Assembly (NCBI RefSeq): GCF_029395675.1
Contig: NZ_CP115184.1
Location: 1,426,001 to 1,490,000, forward strand
Origin: Janibacter cremeus
GTDB taxonomy: Bacteria; Actinomycetota; Actinomycetes; Actinomycetales; Dermatophilaceae
DNA: 64,000 nucleotides
Direction: 5' to 3'
In this document: piece by piece, positions 16,927-26,064 of the stretch
How the letters are laid out: each line of letters begins with the position of its first letter
Position numbering within the stretch: position 1 is the stretch's first letter
Notes under the pieces: model-generated
What the model saw: the letters and a program-made list of their open reading frames with translations, nothing else
What the model was told of the DNA's origin: nothing
Databases searched by the model: none
Position numbers and translations under genes: made by a program

Positions 16927-17689
16927 GGCCGAGCGTCCTTCCTGCCGCACGCGCGGCTCGACCGAGCTGACCCGCCACGGCCCTGACGCGGGGCTCGTCG
17001 CCGGGATCGTCGATGTTCGCCGCCAGGACGGCGACCGTGGCACCCTGCCCGTCGACCACCGGCACCGCCACCTCCGGGGGCAGCGTCGGATCCTGCGGTG
17101 TCAGGGCGAGGTGGTCGGCCACGGCCCAGCAGGCCCGGGCCTCGTCGGTGGCCGCCTCCCGGTCGTGCGTCTCCGCCCGGTCCACGGAGCGTTGCCACAC
17201 CTCGTCGTCGGCCGCGCGTGCAGCGAGCAGCCGCCCACCCGCGCACGACAGCGCCGGCACCACCCGGTGGGCGTCCCGGTAGGGGCCCCGCTCGGTGCCG
17301 TCGACGCGGTCGACGTAGATGACCTCACCGTGGACGAGGATCTCCACGTGGATCGTGCGCTCGAGCTGGTCACGCAGCTGCGACAGGTAGGGGCTGAGCG
17401 CCCCGAGGAGGGGCAGCCGGGAGAGGTAGTGGCTCGACAACCGGGCCAGCTCCGGACCCAACCCGTAGCGGGAGGAGCGCGGGTCCTGGACGACGAGGTC
17501 GGCGAGGACGAGTGATCGCAGCAAGCGGTGCACCGTCGGGACCGACATGCCCGACCGCTCGGCGAGGTCGGTCAGCTGCTGGTAGGCGGGCCCCTCGCCG
17601 AGGAGCTCGAGCAGCCGCACGGCGTTGCGCACCGTCCCGAGGCCACCCCGGCCGGCCGTCCCGGCCTCGGACGCGTGGGATGCGGTCAC
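16919..17689 (-). CDS. IclR-family transcriptional regulator
   Basis: 256 residues. An N-terminal winged helix (TVRNAVRLLELLGEGPAYQQ, LTDLAERSGMSVPTVHRLLR, SLVLADLVVQD) is followed by the IclR effector domain, with VEILVHGEVIYVDRVDGTER and a VVPALSCAGGRLLAARA segment. It is divergent from the transporter operon starting near 17839, and the intervening AT-rich region holds a promoter whose -35/-10 spacer is an inverted repeat. This strongly suggests it controls that operon, and perhaps itself. The effector is likely the imported acid or its CoA ester, by analogy with other IclR regulators of aromatic and acyl catabolism. Confidence 0.9.
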   Translation of the reverse strand: MTASHASEAGTAGRGGLGTVRNAVRLLELLGEGPAYQQLTDLAERSGMSVPTVHRLLRSLVLADLVVQDPRSSRYGLGPELARLSSHYLSRLPLLGALSPYLSQLRDQLERTIHVEILVHGEVIYVDRVDGTERGPYRDAHRVVPALSCAGGRLLAARAADDEVWQRSVDRAETHDREAATDEARACWAVADHLALTPQDPTLPPEVAVPVVDGQGATVAVLAANIDDPGDEPRVRAVAGQLGRAARAAGRTLGHA

Positions 17690-17764
17690 GGGACCCCCTT
17701 CCGACTCGTTGGATGAACATCATCGAGTCAACCACGTCCGGAGATACATTTCTGAACGAGACCC

Positions 17765-17793
17765 TTGATTTTCACATAATGAAAACCTAGTGT
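17765..17793 (+). promoter_or_regulatory. Promoter and IclR-type operator of the transporter operon
   Basis: TTGATT (17765-17770) and TAGTGT (17788-17793) are separated by 17 nt. The spacer holds the inverted repeat TTTTCA (17769-17774) / TGAAAA (17780-17785), typical of IclR-family sites. A second repeat, TTTCAT (17808-17813)/ATGAAA (17822-17827), follows just before the first gene. The region is far more AT-rich than the flanks. Repressor binding between -35 and -10 would block transcription. Confidence 0.72.
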
Positions 17794-17838
17794 CACTTTC
17801 ACGCAGTTTCATCGTCGAAACATGAAATGGGAGGGTCA

Positions 17839-18720
17839 GTGCTGACCAGGGCCTACCAGCACTCGTTACGCGGGAGCCACCTGCCCGCCGGCGAGACGCT
17901 CCTCGACGTCGAGGACGTCACACTCCGCTTCGGCGGTGTCACCGCCCTGCGCGGTGTCTCGTTCTCCGTGACCGAGGGGCACATCCACTCGATCATCGGC
18001 CCCAACGGCGCCGGGAAGTCCTCCCTGCTGAACTGCATCAGCGGCCTCTACCGTCCGCAGGAGGGCCAGATCCGTCTGCAGACAGCGGCCGCTCCCGCCG
18101 CCGACGGCACCGCGGGGAAGACCACCACCCACCAGATGACCAAGCTCGCACCACATCGCATCGCGCGGCTGGGGGTGGCCCGTTCCTTCCAGAACATCGA
18201 GCTCTTCCACGCGATGAGTGTGCTGGAGAACCTCATGCTCGGCCGGCACATCCACATGGACCACAGCGTGCTGAAGTCCATGCTCTGGTTCGGGCCCGCG
18301 CGCCGTCAGGAGATCCGCCACCGCCAGCTCGTCGAGGAGGTCATCGACCTGCTCAACCTGCAGGCGGTGCGCAACCACCCGGTCGGCTCCCTCGCCTACG
18401 GCATCCAGAAGCGCGTCGAGCTCGGACGCGCCCTGTGCCTGCAGCCCTCCCTGCTCCTGCTCGACGAGCCCATGGCCGGGATGAACGCGGAGGAGAAGGA
18501 GGACATGGCCCGCTTCGTCCTCGACGTCCACGAGCTGGCCGACGTCTCCGTCGTCCTCATCGAGCACGACATGAACGTCGTCATGGACATCTCCCACCGG
18601 ATCAGCGTCCTCGACTTCGGGGCCCTGATCGCCGACGGGACCCCCGCAGAGGTCATGGCGAACCCTGCGGTCATCGAGGCCTACCTCGGGGCCGAGGACG
18701 AGGAGGACTCGCATGTCTGA
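17839..18720 (+). CDS. ABC transporter ATPase, LivG type
   Basis: Cytoplasmic ATPase (293 aa) of a branched-chain-amino-acid-type (HAAT) importer. Walker A GPNGAGKSSLLNCISGLYRP, the LivG-typical GVARSFQNIELFHAMSVLEN, a shifted signature YGIQKRVELGRALC, Walker B LLLLDEPMAGMNAEE and switch His in LIEHDMNVVMDIS are present. A long insertion (about residues 78-105, QTAAAPAADGTAGKTTTHQM) separates Walker A and the Q-loop. GTG 17839 is preceded by GGAGG at 17830-17834; an in-frame ATG at 17827 is the alternative. First gene of the operon; it overlaps the acyl-CoA ligase by 8 nt. Confidence 0.92.
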   Translation: MLTRAYQHSLRGSHLPAGETLLDVEDVTLRFGGVTALRGVSFSVTEGHIHSIIGPNGAGKSSLLNCISGLYRPQEGQIRLQTAAAPAADGTAGKTTTHQMTKLAPHRIARLGVARSFQNIELFHAMSVLENLMLGRHIHMDHSVLKSMLWFGPARRQEIRHRQLVEEVIDLLNLQAVRNHPVGSLAYGIQKRVELGRALCLQPSLLLLDEPMAGMNAEEKEDMARFVLDVHELADVSVVLIEHDMNVVMDISHRISVLDFGALIADGTPAEVMANPAVIEAYLGAEDEEDSHV

Positions 18721-20698
18721 CCTGCCCGAGGACACCTTCCCCCGGTTGCTCGTCGGACTCGCGGCGACCCGTGGCGACGCCGTCGCCATGCAGGAGAAGC
18801 AGTACGGCATCTGGCAGCCACTCACGTGGAGCGAGTACGAGCGACGGGTCCACGACACCGCGCACGGACTCGCCGCCCTGGGCGTCTCCCGCGGCGAGAT
18901 CATCGCCGTGCTCGGGGACAACCGGCCCGAGTGGCTCGTCGCCGAGCTCGCCGCCCAGAGCATGGGCGTCGCGGTGGTCGGGATCTACCCGACCTCGATC
19001 GGTGAGGAGCTGCGGCACATCCTGAGCACCTCCCGCGCGCGGGTCGTGGTCGCCGAGGACCAGGAGCAGGTCGACAAGCTGCTGCGCCTGCTCGAGGAGG
19101 AGGCACCGGACGGCGCCGAGCCGCTGGGCATCGAGCAGATCGTCTACTACGACCCGCACGGCCTCGAGCAGTACACGGACGAGATCCTGATGGAGTTCAC
19201 CGGGCTCGAGGAGCTCGGCCGCGAGCGGGCCGCGCAGCACCCCGACTGGTTCACCGAGCAGGTCGCCGCCGGTTCCGCCGAGGACATCGCGGTCATCTGC
19301 ACCACGTCCGGGACGACCTCGCGACCCAAGCTGGCCGAGCTCTCCCACCGCAACCTGCTCGCCATGGCCGAGCACCTCACGAGCATCGACCCGATCGACT
19401 CGAAGGACCGTTACGTCTCCTTCCTCCCCTTCGCCTGGATCGGCGAGCAGATGCTCGCCGTCGCCTGCGGCCTCTCCCGCGGCCTGACGATCTCCTTCCC
19501 CGAGGACTCCTCGACCCAGCGCAGCGACCTGCGCGAGATCGGCCCGGACGTGATGTTCTCGCCGCCGCGGATCTGGGAGTCGATGCTCTCCGAGGTGCAG
19601 GTCCGCATCGACGAGGCCGGGTGGCTCAAGCGGCGCGTCTTCGGCTGGGGTTACGGCGTCGGCGACAAGGTCGCAGAGATGCGGGTCAGCGGCAGGAAGC
19701 CCGGCGCCCTGCTGCGGGCCACCCACGTGCTGGCCGACGCCGTGTCCACCCGTCCGGTGCGCGATCAGCTCGGGCTGACTCGGATCGCCCGCTGCTACAC
19801 CGGCGGCGCGCCCCTCGGCCCGGACGTCTTCCGCTTCTTCCACGCCATCGGCGTCAACCTCAAGCAGATCTACGGCCAGACCGAGATCTGTGGCATCGCC
19901 GTCGTGCACCGGGACGACGACGTGCCCTTCAACACCGTGGGCACCCCCATCCCCGGGACCGACATGCGCATCAGCGACGACGGCGAGGTCCTGCTCCGCT
20001 CGGACTCGGTCTTCCGCGGCTACCACCGGCAGCCGGAGGAGACCGCGAAGATCGTCGACGCCGAGGGGTGGCTGCACACCGGGGACGCGGGCTACCTCGA
20101 CGACAACGACCACCTCGTGATCATCGACCGGGCCAAGGACGTGCTCACCGCGTCCGACGGAACCCGCTACTCCAGCGCCTTCATCGAGAACAAGCTGAAG
20201 TTCTCCCCCTACGTCGAGGAGGCGGTCGTCTTCCCGCCCGGGGACGGCGCCGACGGCATGACGGCGATGGTCATCATCGACCCCGCCACGGTCGGGTCCT
20301 GGGCGGAGAACGAGCGGCTCAGCTACACGACCTACACCGACCTCGCCGGCAAGCCGGAGGTCCAGGAGCTCATCGCCGAGGAGGCGAGCCGGGCCAACGA
20401 GGACCTGCAGGAGGGCATCCGGGTGCGTCGATTCGTCCTGCTGCACAAGCAGCTCGACCCCGATGACGACGAGATCACCCGTACCCGCAAGGTCCGTCGC
20501 AACGTCATCGCCGACCGGTACGGCGACATCATCGCGGCCCTCTCGCGTGGTGACGACACGGTCGAGGTGCGCAGCCGCATCACCTACCAGGACGGCTCGA
20601 GCACCGAGCGGGTCCTGCAGCTGGACATCTTCGACCTGACCACCTACTCGGTCCCCGAAGGCAGGGGCCGCCGACCCGTCTGGAGTGGGCGACGTTGA
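18713..20698 (+). CDS. Long-chain-type acyl-CoA synthetase (AMP-forming) inside transporter operon
   Basis: 661-residue ANL-superfamily ligase activating a carboxylic acid with ATP and CoA. P-loop TTSGTTSRPKLAELSHRN, KQIYGQTEICGIAVVHRDDD, GWLHTGDAGYLDDNDHLVII with DRAKDVLTASDGTRYSS, and C-terminal ITRTRKVRRNVIADRY give an intact catalytic set. It resembles the FACL/FadD15 group rather than acetyl-CoA synthetase. Sitting between the ATPase and permease genes with 8-nt and 4-nt overlaps, it is translationally coupled to them. This supports import followed at once by CoA activation of an acid, not simple amino acid uptake. Confidence 0.93.
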   Translation: MSDLPEDTFPRLLVGLAATRGDAVAMQEKQYGIWQPLTWSEYERRVHDTAHGLAALGVSRGEIIAVLGDNRPEWLVAELAAQSMGVAVVGIYPTSIGEELRHILSTSRARVVVAEDQEQVDKLLRLLEEEAPDGAEPLGIEQIVYYDPHGLEQYTDEILMEFTGLEELGRERAAQHPDWFTEQVAAGSAEDIAVICTTSGTTSRPKLAELSHRNLLAMAEHLTSIDPIDSKDRYVSFLPFAWIGEQMLAVACGLSRGLTISFPEDSSTQRSDLREIGPDVMFSPPRIWESMLSEVQVRIDEAGWLKRRVFGWGYGVGDKVAEMRVSGRKPGALLRATHVLADAVSTRPVRDQLGLTRIARCYTGGAPLGPDVFRFFHAIGVNLKQIYGQTEICGIAVVHRDDDVPFNTVGTPIPGTDMRISDDGEVLLRSDSVFRGYHRQPEETAKIVDAEGWLHTGDAGYLDDNDHLVIIDRAKDVLTASDGTRYSSAFIENKLKFSPYVEEAVVFPPGDGADGMTAMVIIDPATVGSWAENERLSYTTYTDLAGKPEVQELIAEEASRANEDLQEGIRVRRFVLLHKQLDPDDDEITRTRKVRRNVIADRYGDIIAALSRGDDTVEVRSRITYQDGSSTERVLQLDIFDLTTYSVPEGRGRRPVWSGRR

Positions 20699-21567
20699 GC
20701 ACCTTCATCAACCAGCTGGCCTACGGGCTGGCCGACGGGTCGATCCTGGCGCTGGCCGCCCTCGGATTCGTCCTGATCTACAAGGCGACGGGCGTCATCA
20801 ACTTCGCCCAGGGCGAGTTCCTGCTCGTGGGTGCCTACATGTTCTACACGGCCTTCGTCGTCATGGACCTCCCCCTCGTGGTGGCCGTGCTCTTCGGTGT
20901 GGTCGTGGCGACCCTCATCGGTGTGCTCGTCGAGCGCCTGATCCTGCGGCCGATGGTCGGGGAGAACCCGATCAGCATCATCATGGTGACCATCGGACTG
21001 TCCTCGCTGCTCAAGGCACTGGTCCAGGCCTTCTACGGCACCTCGCCCAGGAGCCAGCCGAACCTCCTCCCACGCGGGTCGGTGGACATCCTCGGTGCCT
21101 CGGTACCGATCAATCGACTGGCCGCGATCGTCATCGCCGCGATCGTCCTCACCGCGTTCACGGTGTTCTTCCGCAAGTCGCGTCACGGCATCGCCATGCG
21201 CGCGGTCGCCGATGACCAGCAGGCCGCCATGACGATGGGAATCTCGGTGCGACGGATCTTCGCCCTGGCCTGGGCGCTCGCCGCGGTGAGCGCGCTCATC
21301 GCCGGCGTCCTCGTCGGTGACATCTCCGCCGTGGACAACAACATCGCCGCCTTCGGCCTCCTCGTCTTCCCGGTCGTCATCCTCGGCGGTCTCGACTCCG
21401 TCCCCGGGACGATCATCGGTGGCCTCACCATCGGCCTGCTCAAGCAGTTCACCGCCGGCTACCTCGACCCCGGCCTGGCCACCGTCATCCCGTACATCGT
21501 TCTCGTCCTCATCCTGCTCGTACGTCCGTACGGCATCTTCGGCGAGACCCGCATCGAGAGGGTGTGA
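20695..21567 (+). CDS. ABC transporter permease, LivH type
   Basis: 290-residue membrane protein starting with TTG at 20695 (TTGA overlap with the ligase stop). LivH hallmarks: FINQLAYGLADGSILALAAL, GVINFAQGEFLLVGAYM, RKSRHGIAMRAVADDQQAAM and GLDSVPGTIIGGLTIGLLKQ. About eight hydrophobic segments. It pairs with the LivM-type permease encoded 7 bp downstream. Confidence 0.94.
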   Translation: MSTFINQLAYGLADGSILALAALGFVLIYKATGVINFAQGEFLLVGAYMFYTAFVVMDLPLVVAVLFGVVVATLIGVLVERLILRPMVGENPISIIMVTIGLSSLLKALVQAFYGTSPRSQPNLLPRGSVDILGASVPINRLAAIVIAAIVLTAFTVFFRKSRHGIAMRAVADDQQAAMTMGISVRRIFALAWALAAVSALIAGVLVGDISAVDNNIAAFGLLVFPVVILGGLDSVPGTIIGGLTIGLLKQFTAGYLDPGLATVIPYIVLVLILLVRPYGIFGETRIERV

Positions 21568-21574
21568 CCTGACG

Positions 21575-22639
21575 ATGGCCGCCACGGCAACCGGAATCCA
21601 CCACCGCAGCTACACCTCCGAGCTACGGCTGCGGGCCACGCGGGCCGAGTACGTCCGGCTCGGTCTGATGACCGTCCTGCTGCTCGTCCTGCCCTTCGTC
21701 CTCGACAACTTCTGGCTCTCCCAGGCCAACCTCATCCTCATCGCCGTCATCGGCGCCGTGGGGCTGAACATCCTCGTGGGGTACACGGGCCAGATCTCCC
21801 TCGGGCAAGGAGGATTCCTGGCGGTCGGTGCGTACAGCTCCGCGATCCTCTCCGACCGGATCGGGTTGCCCACGCCACTGGCGATCCTCGTCGCGGTGCT
21901 GCTCACCGCCGCGGTCGGCACCTTCTTCGGTCTGCCCGGCCTGCGGCTGAAGGGCCTCTACCTCGCCATCGCCACGCTCGCCAGCCAGATGATCATCGAG
22001 TTCGTCATCCGTCGGTGGGACTGGCTGACCCTGGACCAGGGTTACCTCAACGTCGAGCGGCTGAGTTTCTTCGGGTTCGAGATCGGGGGGCGGGAGGTCT
22101 TCGAGCAGCAGTGGTACTGGGTCCTCCTCGTCCTCGCCGGCCTGGCGGTGCTCACCGCACGCAACCTCTTCCGTACCGGCCTCGGCCGTTCGTTCATGGC
22201 CGTGCGTGACCAGGACATCGCGGCCGAGGCGATCGGGGTGAACATCCCGCGGGCCAAGCTGACGGCCTTCGCCGTCTCCTCCGCATTCGTCGGGCTGGCC
22301 GGTGCCCTGACCGCCCACTACAGCGAGGTCGTCTCCTGGGAGAAGTTCACCCTCGACGTCTCGATCCTCTACCTGGCGATGATCATCGTCGGCGGGCTCG
22401 GCAGCATCGCCGGCGCCGTCTACGGGGCGATCTTCATGACGCTGCTGCCCGAGCTGATCCGACAGCTCTCGCTCGGTGTCGACGACACCCTCCCCTTCCT
22501 CGCCGACCAGCTGCCGGCCGTGCGCAACGCCGTCTTCGGCCTCGTGATCATCCTCTTCCTCATCCTCGAGCCACGCGGCCTGGACCGGATCTGGCAACGG
22601 ATCAAGGACTACTTCCGCTTCTGGCCATTCCGCTACTGA
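21575..22639 (+). CDS. ABC transporter permease, LivM type
   Basis: 354 residues. After a charged N-terminus, hydrophobic segments begin with LGLMTVLLLVLPFVLDNFWL; VGYTGQISLGQGGFLAVGAY, LRLKGLYLAIATLASQMIIE, GRSFMAVRDQDIAAEAIGVN and IVGGLGSIAGAVYGAIFMTL are the usual LivM motifs. The start is the ATG at 21575, 7 bp after the livH-type stop. The protein ends in an Arg/Phe-rich cytoplasmic tail. Second permease of the importer. Confidence 0.94.
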   Translation: MAATATGIHHRSYTSELRLRATRAEYVRLGLMTVLLLVLPFVLDNFWLSQANLILIAVIGAVGLNILVGYTGQISLGQGGFLAVGAYSSAILSDRIGLPTPLAILVAVLLTAAVGTFFGLPGLRLKGLYLAIATLASQMIIEFVIRRWDWLTLDQGYLNVERLSFFGFEIGGREVFEQQWYWVLLVLAGLAVLTARNLFRTGLGRSFMAVRDQDIAAEAIGVNIPRAKLTAFAVSSAFVGLAGALTAHYSEVVSWEKFTLDVSILYLAMIIVGGLGSIAGAVYGAIFMTLLPELIRQLSLGVDDTLPFLADQLPAVRNAVFGLVIILFLILEPRGLDRIWQRIKDYFRFWPFRY

Positions 22640-22686
22640 CCACCACCCCCGTTCCACCGCTGGGACACCCACAGAAGGAGACAACG

Positions 22687-23889
22687 ATGTCTGCACGAAG
22701 CCGTTCACTCGCGGTGGCCATGGCCGCTGCATCCGCCCTCGCCCTCTCCGCCTGCGGAGGCGGCGGCGGAGGTGGTGGCGCCGACTCCGACGAGCCCATC
22801 CCGATCGGCATCATCGCCGACCTGACCGGCGCCACCGGCGACGTCGGCAAGCCCTACAACGATGGGCAGCTCGCCTACATCGACTGGCGCAACAGCGATG
22901 GCGGCATCGAGGGACGCCAGATCGAGGCCAAGTCCAACGACTACGCCTACGAGGTGCCCCAGGCCGAGCAGCTGTACAAGCAGTACGTCAACGAGGGCGT
23001 CGTCGCGATCCAGGGGTGGGGCACAGGTGACACCGAGGCCCTCTCCCAGAGTGTGGCCAGGGACGAGCTGCCCTTCATCTCCGGGTCCTTCGCCGAGCCG
23101 CTGACCGACCCGGAGGAGGCGCCGTACAACTTCGTCATCGCGCCCACCTACTCCGACCAGATGCGCATCGCGCTCAACTGGATCTCCGAGGACAGCGGCG
23201 GCAAGAGCGAGGTCGCCGTCTTCCACAACGACAGCCCCTTCGGCGAGGCACCGGTCGATGACGGCAAGACGTGGATCGCGGACGAGGACCTGGGGCTGGG
23301 CTACGAGGCCTACCCGATGCCGAGTGGTTCGCAGAACTACGTCGGTCTGCTCTCCCAGGCGAAGAAGCAGGGAGCGAAGTACATCGTCATCCAGAACGTC
23401 GCCTCCCCCGCGGCGCTCGTCGCCAAGGACATCGCGGCCCAGAACCTCGACATGAAGATCGTCTGCCTCAACTGGTGCGCCAACGAGCTGTTCATCGACT
23501 CCGCCGGGGCCAAGGCGGCCGAGGGGCACCTGCTCGTCCAGCCCTTCGCCCCGATCGCGGCGGACAAGGAGGGCCACCAGCCCCTCAAGGAGTACGCCGA
23601 GGCGAACGGCATGGACCCCGCTGACATCGGGACCTCCTGGGTGCAGGGCTGGTATGCCATGCACGTCATGGCCGAGGGCATCGAGGCGGCACTGAAGAAC
23701 GGCGACGACCTCACCGGCCCCGCGATCCGCGAGGCCCTGGAGACCATGGGCCCGATCGAGACCGGTGGCGTCGTGGGCAACGGGACCGTCGAGTTCAGCG
23801 GTGACAGCCACCGCGGCTCGAGCGCCACGGGCATCTACGAGGCCAAGGACGGGAAGATGGTCGAGATGGAAGCCGGCGCCTCGCTGTGA
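22687..23889 (+). CDS. Branched-chain-type ABC substrate-binding lipoprotein
   Basis: 400-residue solute-binding protein. A strong ribosome binding site GAAGGAG (22674-22680) precedes the ATG at 22687, suggesting high expression relative to its neighbours. The signal peptide ends in a lipobox LSAC (Cys about residue 23) followed by a long glycine run, so it is lipid-anchored outside. The type I periplasmic-binding fold (IPIGIIADLTGATGDVGKPY, KQYVNEGVVAIQGWGTGDTE, AVFHNDSPFGEAP, SWVQGWYAMHVM) matches the LivK/UrtA group. The associated ligases suggest the ligand is a carboxylic acid; the exact one cannot be read from sequence. Confidence 0.93.
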   Translation: MSARSRSLAVAMAAASALALSACGGGGGGGGADSDEPIPIGIIADLTGATGDVGKPYNDGQLAYIDWRNSDGGIEGRQIEAKSNDYAYEVPQAEQLYKQYVNEGVVAIQGWGTGDTEALSQSVARDELPFISGSFAEPLTDPEEAPYNFVIAPTYSDQMRIALNWISEDSGGKSEVAVFHNDSPFGEAPVDDGKTWIADEDLGLGYEAYPMPSGSQNYVGLLSQAKKQGAKYIVIQNVASPAALVAKDIAAQNLDMKIVCLNWCANELFIDSAGAKAAEGHLLVQPFAPIAADKEGHQPLKEYAEANGMDPADIGTSWVQGWYAMHVMAEGIEAALKNGDDLTGPAIREALETMGPIETGGVVGNGTVEFSGDSHRGSSATGIYEAKDGKMVEMEAGASL

Positions 23890-24728
23890 GCCGGTCCACC
23901 GACACCGGATCCGCGGGGGCGACGGCAGTCGCCCCCGCCGGGGGCCTCCTCGCCCTGAACAACGTGGAGGTCATCTACGACGACGTCATCCTCGTGCTGC
24001 GTGGGCTCTCCCTGGCCGTCCCGGAGGGCGAGATCGTCGCCCTCCTCGGCTCCAACGGAGCGGGCAAGTCGACGACCCTGAAGGCCGTCTCGGGCCTGCT
24101 GCCCAGTGAGCGAGGCGAGGTCACCGACGGGTCGGTGACCTTCGCGGGCACGGACATCACCACGATGGACGCACCCGACCGGGTGCGAGAGGGGATGAGC
24201 CTGTGCATGGAGGGGCGACACGTCTTCCAGCACCTCACCATCGCGGAGAACCTCACCGCCGGTGCCTACACGCAGAAGAACACCTCCGACGACCTCGACC
24301 TGGTCTACGAGTTCTTCCCCAAGCTGGCCGACATGCGCAGCCGGGTCGCGGGATACCTCTCCGGTGGCGAGCAGCAGATGCTCGCGATCGGGCGAGCCCT
24401 GATGGCGCGTCCGAAGCTGCTCATGCTCGACGAGCCGTCCCTGGGCCTCGCGCCCCTGCTCGTGCAGGAGATCTTCGGCTACATCAAGCGGCTGAACCAG
24501 GAGCAGGGCCTGACCGTGCTCGTCGTGGAGCAGAACGCCCGCCGCGCTCTCGAGGTGGCCGACCGCGGCTACATCATGGAGCAGGGACGCATCGTGCTCG
24601 AGGGCTCGGCCGCCGAGCTGCAGGAGAACCCGGACGTCAAGGAGTTCTACCTGGGGCTCGGCGACGAGGGCGGACGCAAGAGCTACCGCGACGTCAAGCA
24701 CTACCGGCGTCGCAAGCGCTGGCTCTGA
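23886..24728 (+). CDS. ABC transporter ATPase, LivF type
   Basis: 280 residues from GTG 23886, overlapping the binding-protein stop (GTGA). LALNNVEVIYDDVILVLRGL, Walker A LLGSNGAGKSTTLKAVSGLL, CMEGRHVFQHLTIAENLTAG, signature YLSGGEQQMLAIGRALM and Walker B LLMLDEPSLGLAP are all canonical for LivF. The C-terminus is extended and basic (YRDVKHYRRRKRWL). It completes the two-ATPase, two-permease set. Confidence 0.94.
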   Translation: MSRSTDTGSAGATAVAPAGGLLALNNVEVIYDDVILVLRGLSLAVPEGEIVALLGSNGAGKSTTLKAVSGLLPSERGEVTDGSVTFAGTDITTMDAPDRVREGMSLCMEGRHVFQHLTIAENLTAGAYTQKNTSDDLDLVYEFFPKLADMRSRVAGYLSGGEQQMLAIGRALMARPKLLMLDEPSLGLAPLLVQEIFGYIKRLNQEQGLTVLVVEQNARRALEVADRGYIMEQGRIVLEGSAAELQENPDVKEFYLGLGDEGGRKSYRDVKHYRRRKRWL

Positions 24729-24765
24729 GCCCATCCCGTCCCGCCACCACTCACGAGGAGCTGGT

Positions 24766-25980
24766 ATGTCAATCAAGGCTGCCCTGCACGCTCATCTCGC
24801 GGACCACGACCTCGACGCTCGTGTCGCGACCCTGATCGCGCAGGCCGCCCGCGTCCCCGGCCTGGCCGACAGGCTCACCCGGGCCGGGGTCGACCCGCAC
24901 GAGGTCCGCGGTGTCGCCGACCTCGCGGCCCTCCCGGTCCTGCCCAAGGACGCGGTGATCGCCCAGCAGGCGGAGGCGCCCCCCTTCGGCGGTCTGCTGG
25001 CTCCCGACGCCCGGGTGGCGCGGGTCTTCCAGTCCCCCGGTCCGCTGTACGAGCCCCAGCTCGTCGGTGAGGACTACTGGCGCTGGGGGCAGGTCTTCAC
25101 CGACCTGGGTGTCGGTCCCGGCGACACCGTCCTCAACTGCTTCGGCTACCACCTCTCCCCCGCCGGGGCGATGATGGAGGCCGGCGCCCGCGCGACCGGG
25201 GCGACCGTGCTGCCCGGTGGCATCGGCAACCAGGACCTGCAGGCGCGTGCGATCGCCGACCTCGGCGTCAGCGCCTACTGCGGTCTGCCCAGCTACCTCA
25301 AGGTGCTCGTCGAGCGCTTCGACGAGCTGGCCCTGCCGCGGGAGCGGTGGCGGCTGGAGAAGGCCATGGTCACGGCCGAACCCCTCCCCGACTCACTGCG
25401 CGAGCTGCTCACCGAACGGGTGCCCACGGTGCGCATGGCGTACGGCACCGGGGAGACGGGTCTGCTGGCGTACGAGACGGGTGACGGGCACGGGCTGGCC
25501 CTCGCGGACGGGGTCCTCGTCCAGGTGTGCGACCCCTCCGGCGCGCCGCTCGAGGACGAGACCGAGGGCGAGGTGGTCGTCACCGTCCTGCGGCCGGAGT
25601 ACCCGCTCGTGCGCTTCGGCACGGGGGACCGCTCCGGGTGGATGACGGCCCCCGACGGGTCCCTGCGTCTGCGTGGGGTCCTGGGCCGGACCGGCGCCGC
25701 GGTGAAGGTCAAGGGCATGTTCCTCCACCCCAGCCAGGCCGTCGCCGTCATGACCGGCATCGACGGGGTGGAGGGCTACCGCTTCGTCATCGGCCGCGAG
25801 GACCACGTGGACACCCTGCGCTGCGAGGTCGTGCCCGCCACGGGCGGTGACCCCACCTCCCTGACCGAGCAGGTCGCACAGCGGGTGCGCGACGGGCTGC
25901 GCTTCCGCGCCGAGGTCGTCGCCGTCACCCACCTCACCGCCGGCGAGGGCCCCCTGCTGGACCTGCGCGACTGGGACTGA
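24766..25980 (+). CDS. PaaK-family AMP-binding protein with atypical P-loop
   Basis: 404-residue relative of phenylacetate-CoA ligase. The fold is recognisable from RVPGLADRLTRAGVDPHEV, DTVLNCFGYHLSPAGAMMEA, YGTGETGLLAYET (A5-like) and GRTGAAVKVKGMFLHPSQ (A8-like PaaK signature). The P-loop SSGTTGKP is replaced by FQSPGPLYEP, and the C-terminal lysine region ends simply in LTAGEGPLLDLRDWD. From memory, similar FQSPGP-type PaaK relatives accompany Liv-plus-acyl-CoA-ligase operons in other bacteria, so the variant may define a subfamily. Start ATG 24766 with GAGGAG just upstream. Last gene of the operon, followed by a terminator. Catalysis as an ordinary ligase is uncertain. Confidence 0.85.
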   Translation: MSIKAALHAHLADHDLDARVATLIAQAARVPGLADRLTRAGVDPHEVRGVADLAALPVLPKDAVIAQQAEAPPFGGLLAPDARVARVFQSPGPLYEPQLVGEDYWRWGQVFTDLGVGPGDTVLNCFGYHLSPAGAMMEAGARATGATVLPGGIGNQDLQARAIADLGVSAYCGLPSYLKVLVERFDELALPRERWRLEKAMVTAEPLPDSLRELLTERVPTVRMAYGTGETGLLAYETGDGHGLALADGVLVQVCDPSGAPLEDETEGEVVVTVLRPEYPLVRFGTGDRSGWMTAPDGSLRLRGVLGRTGAAVKVKGMFLHPSQAVAVMTGIDGVEGYRFVIGREDHVDTLRCEVVPATGGDPTSLTEQVAQRVRDGLRFRAEVVAVTHLTAGEGPLLDLRDWD

Positions 25981-26011
25981 GCCGCAGGCACCACTCCCAC
26001 CCCATGACGAA

Positions 26012-26046
26012 GGGGGCGGACCCTCCCCTCGGGAAGGTCCGCCCCC
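26012..26046. terminator. Bidirectional hairpin terminator
   Basis: GGGGGCGGACC (26012-26022) pairs perfectly with GGTCCGCCCCC (26036-26046) around a 13-nt loop. It lies between the convergent transporter operon (ends 25980) and pnp (ends 26065). Its left arm is part of a CGAAGGGGG element at 26008-26016. Confidence 0.88.
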
Positions 26047-26064
26047 GTCGTGCGGGTGCTGGCG

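Noticed and set aside
22741..22790. Glycine run after the lipobox of the binding protein as a slippage or frameshift site
   Set aside because: The frame is continuous, codons for Gly are mixed, and Gly/Ser-rich linkers after the lipid-anchor Cys are normal.
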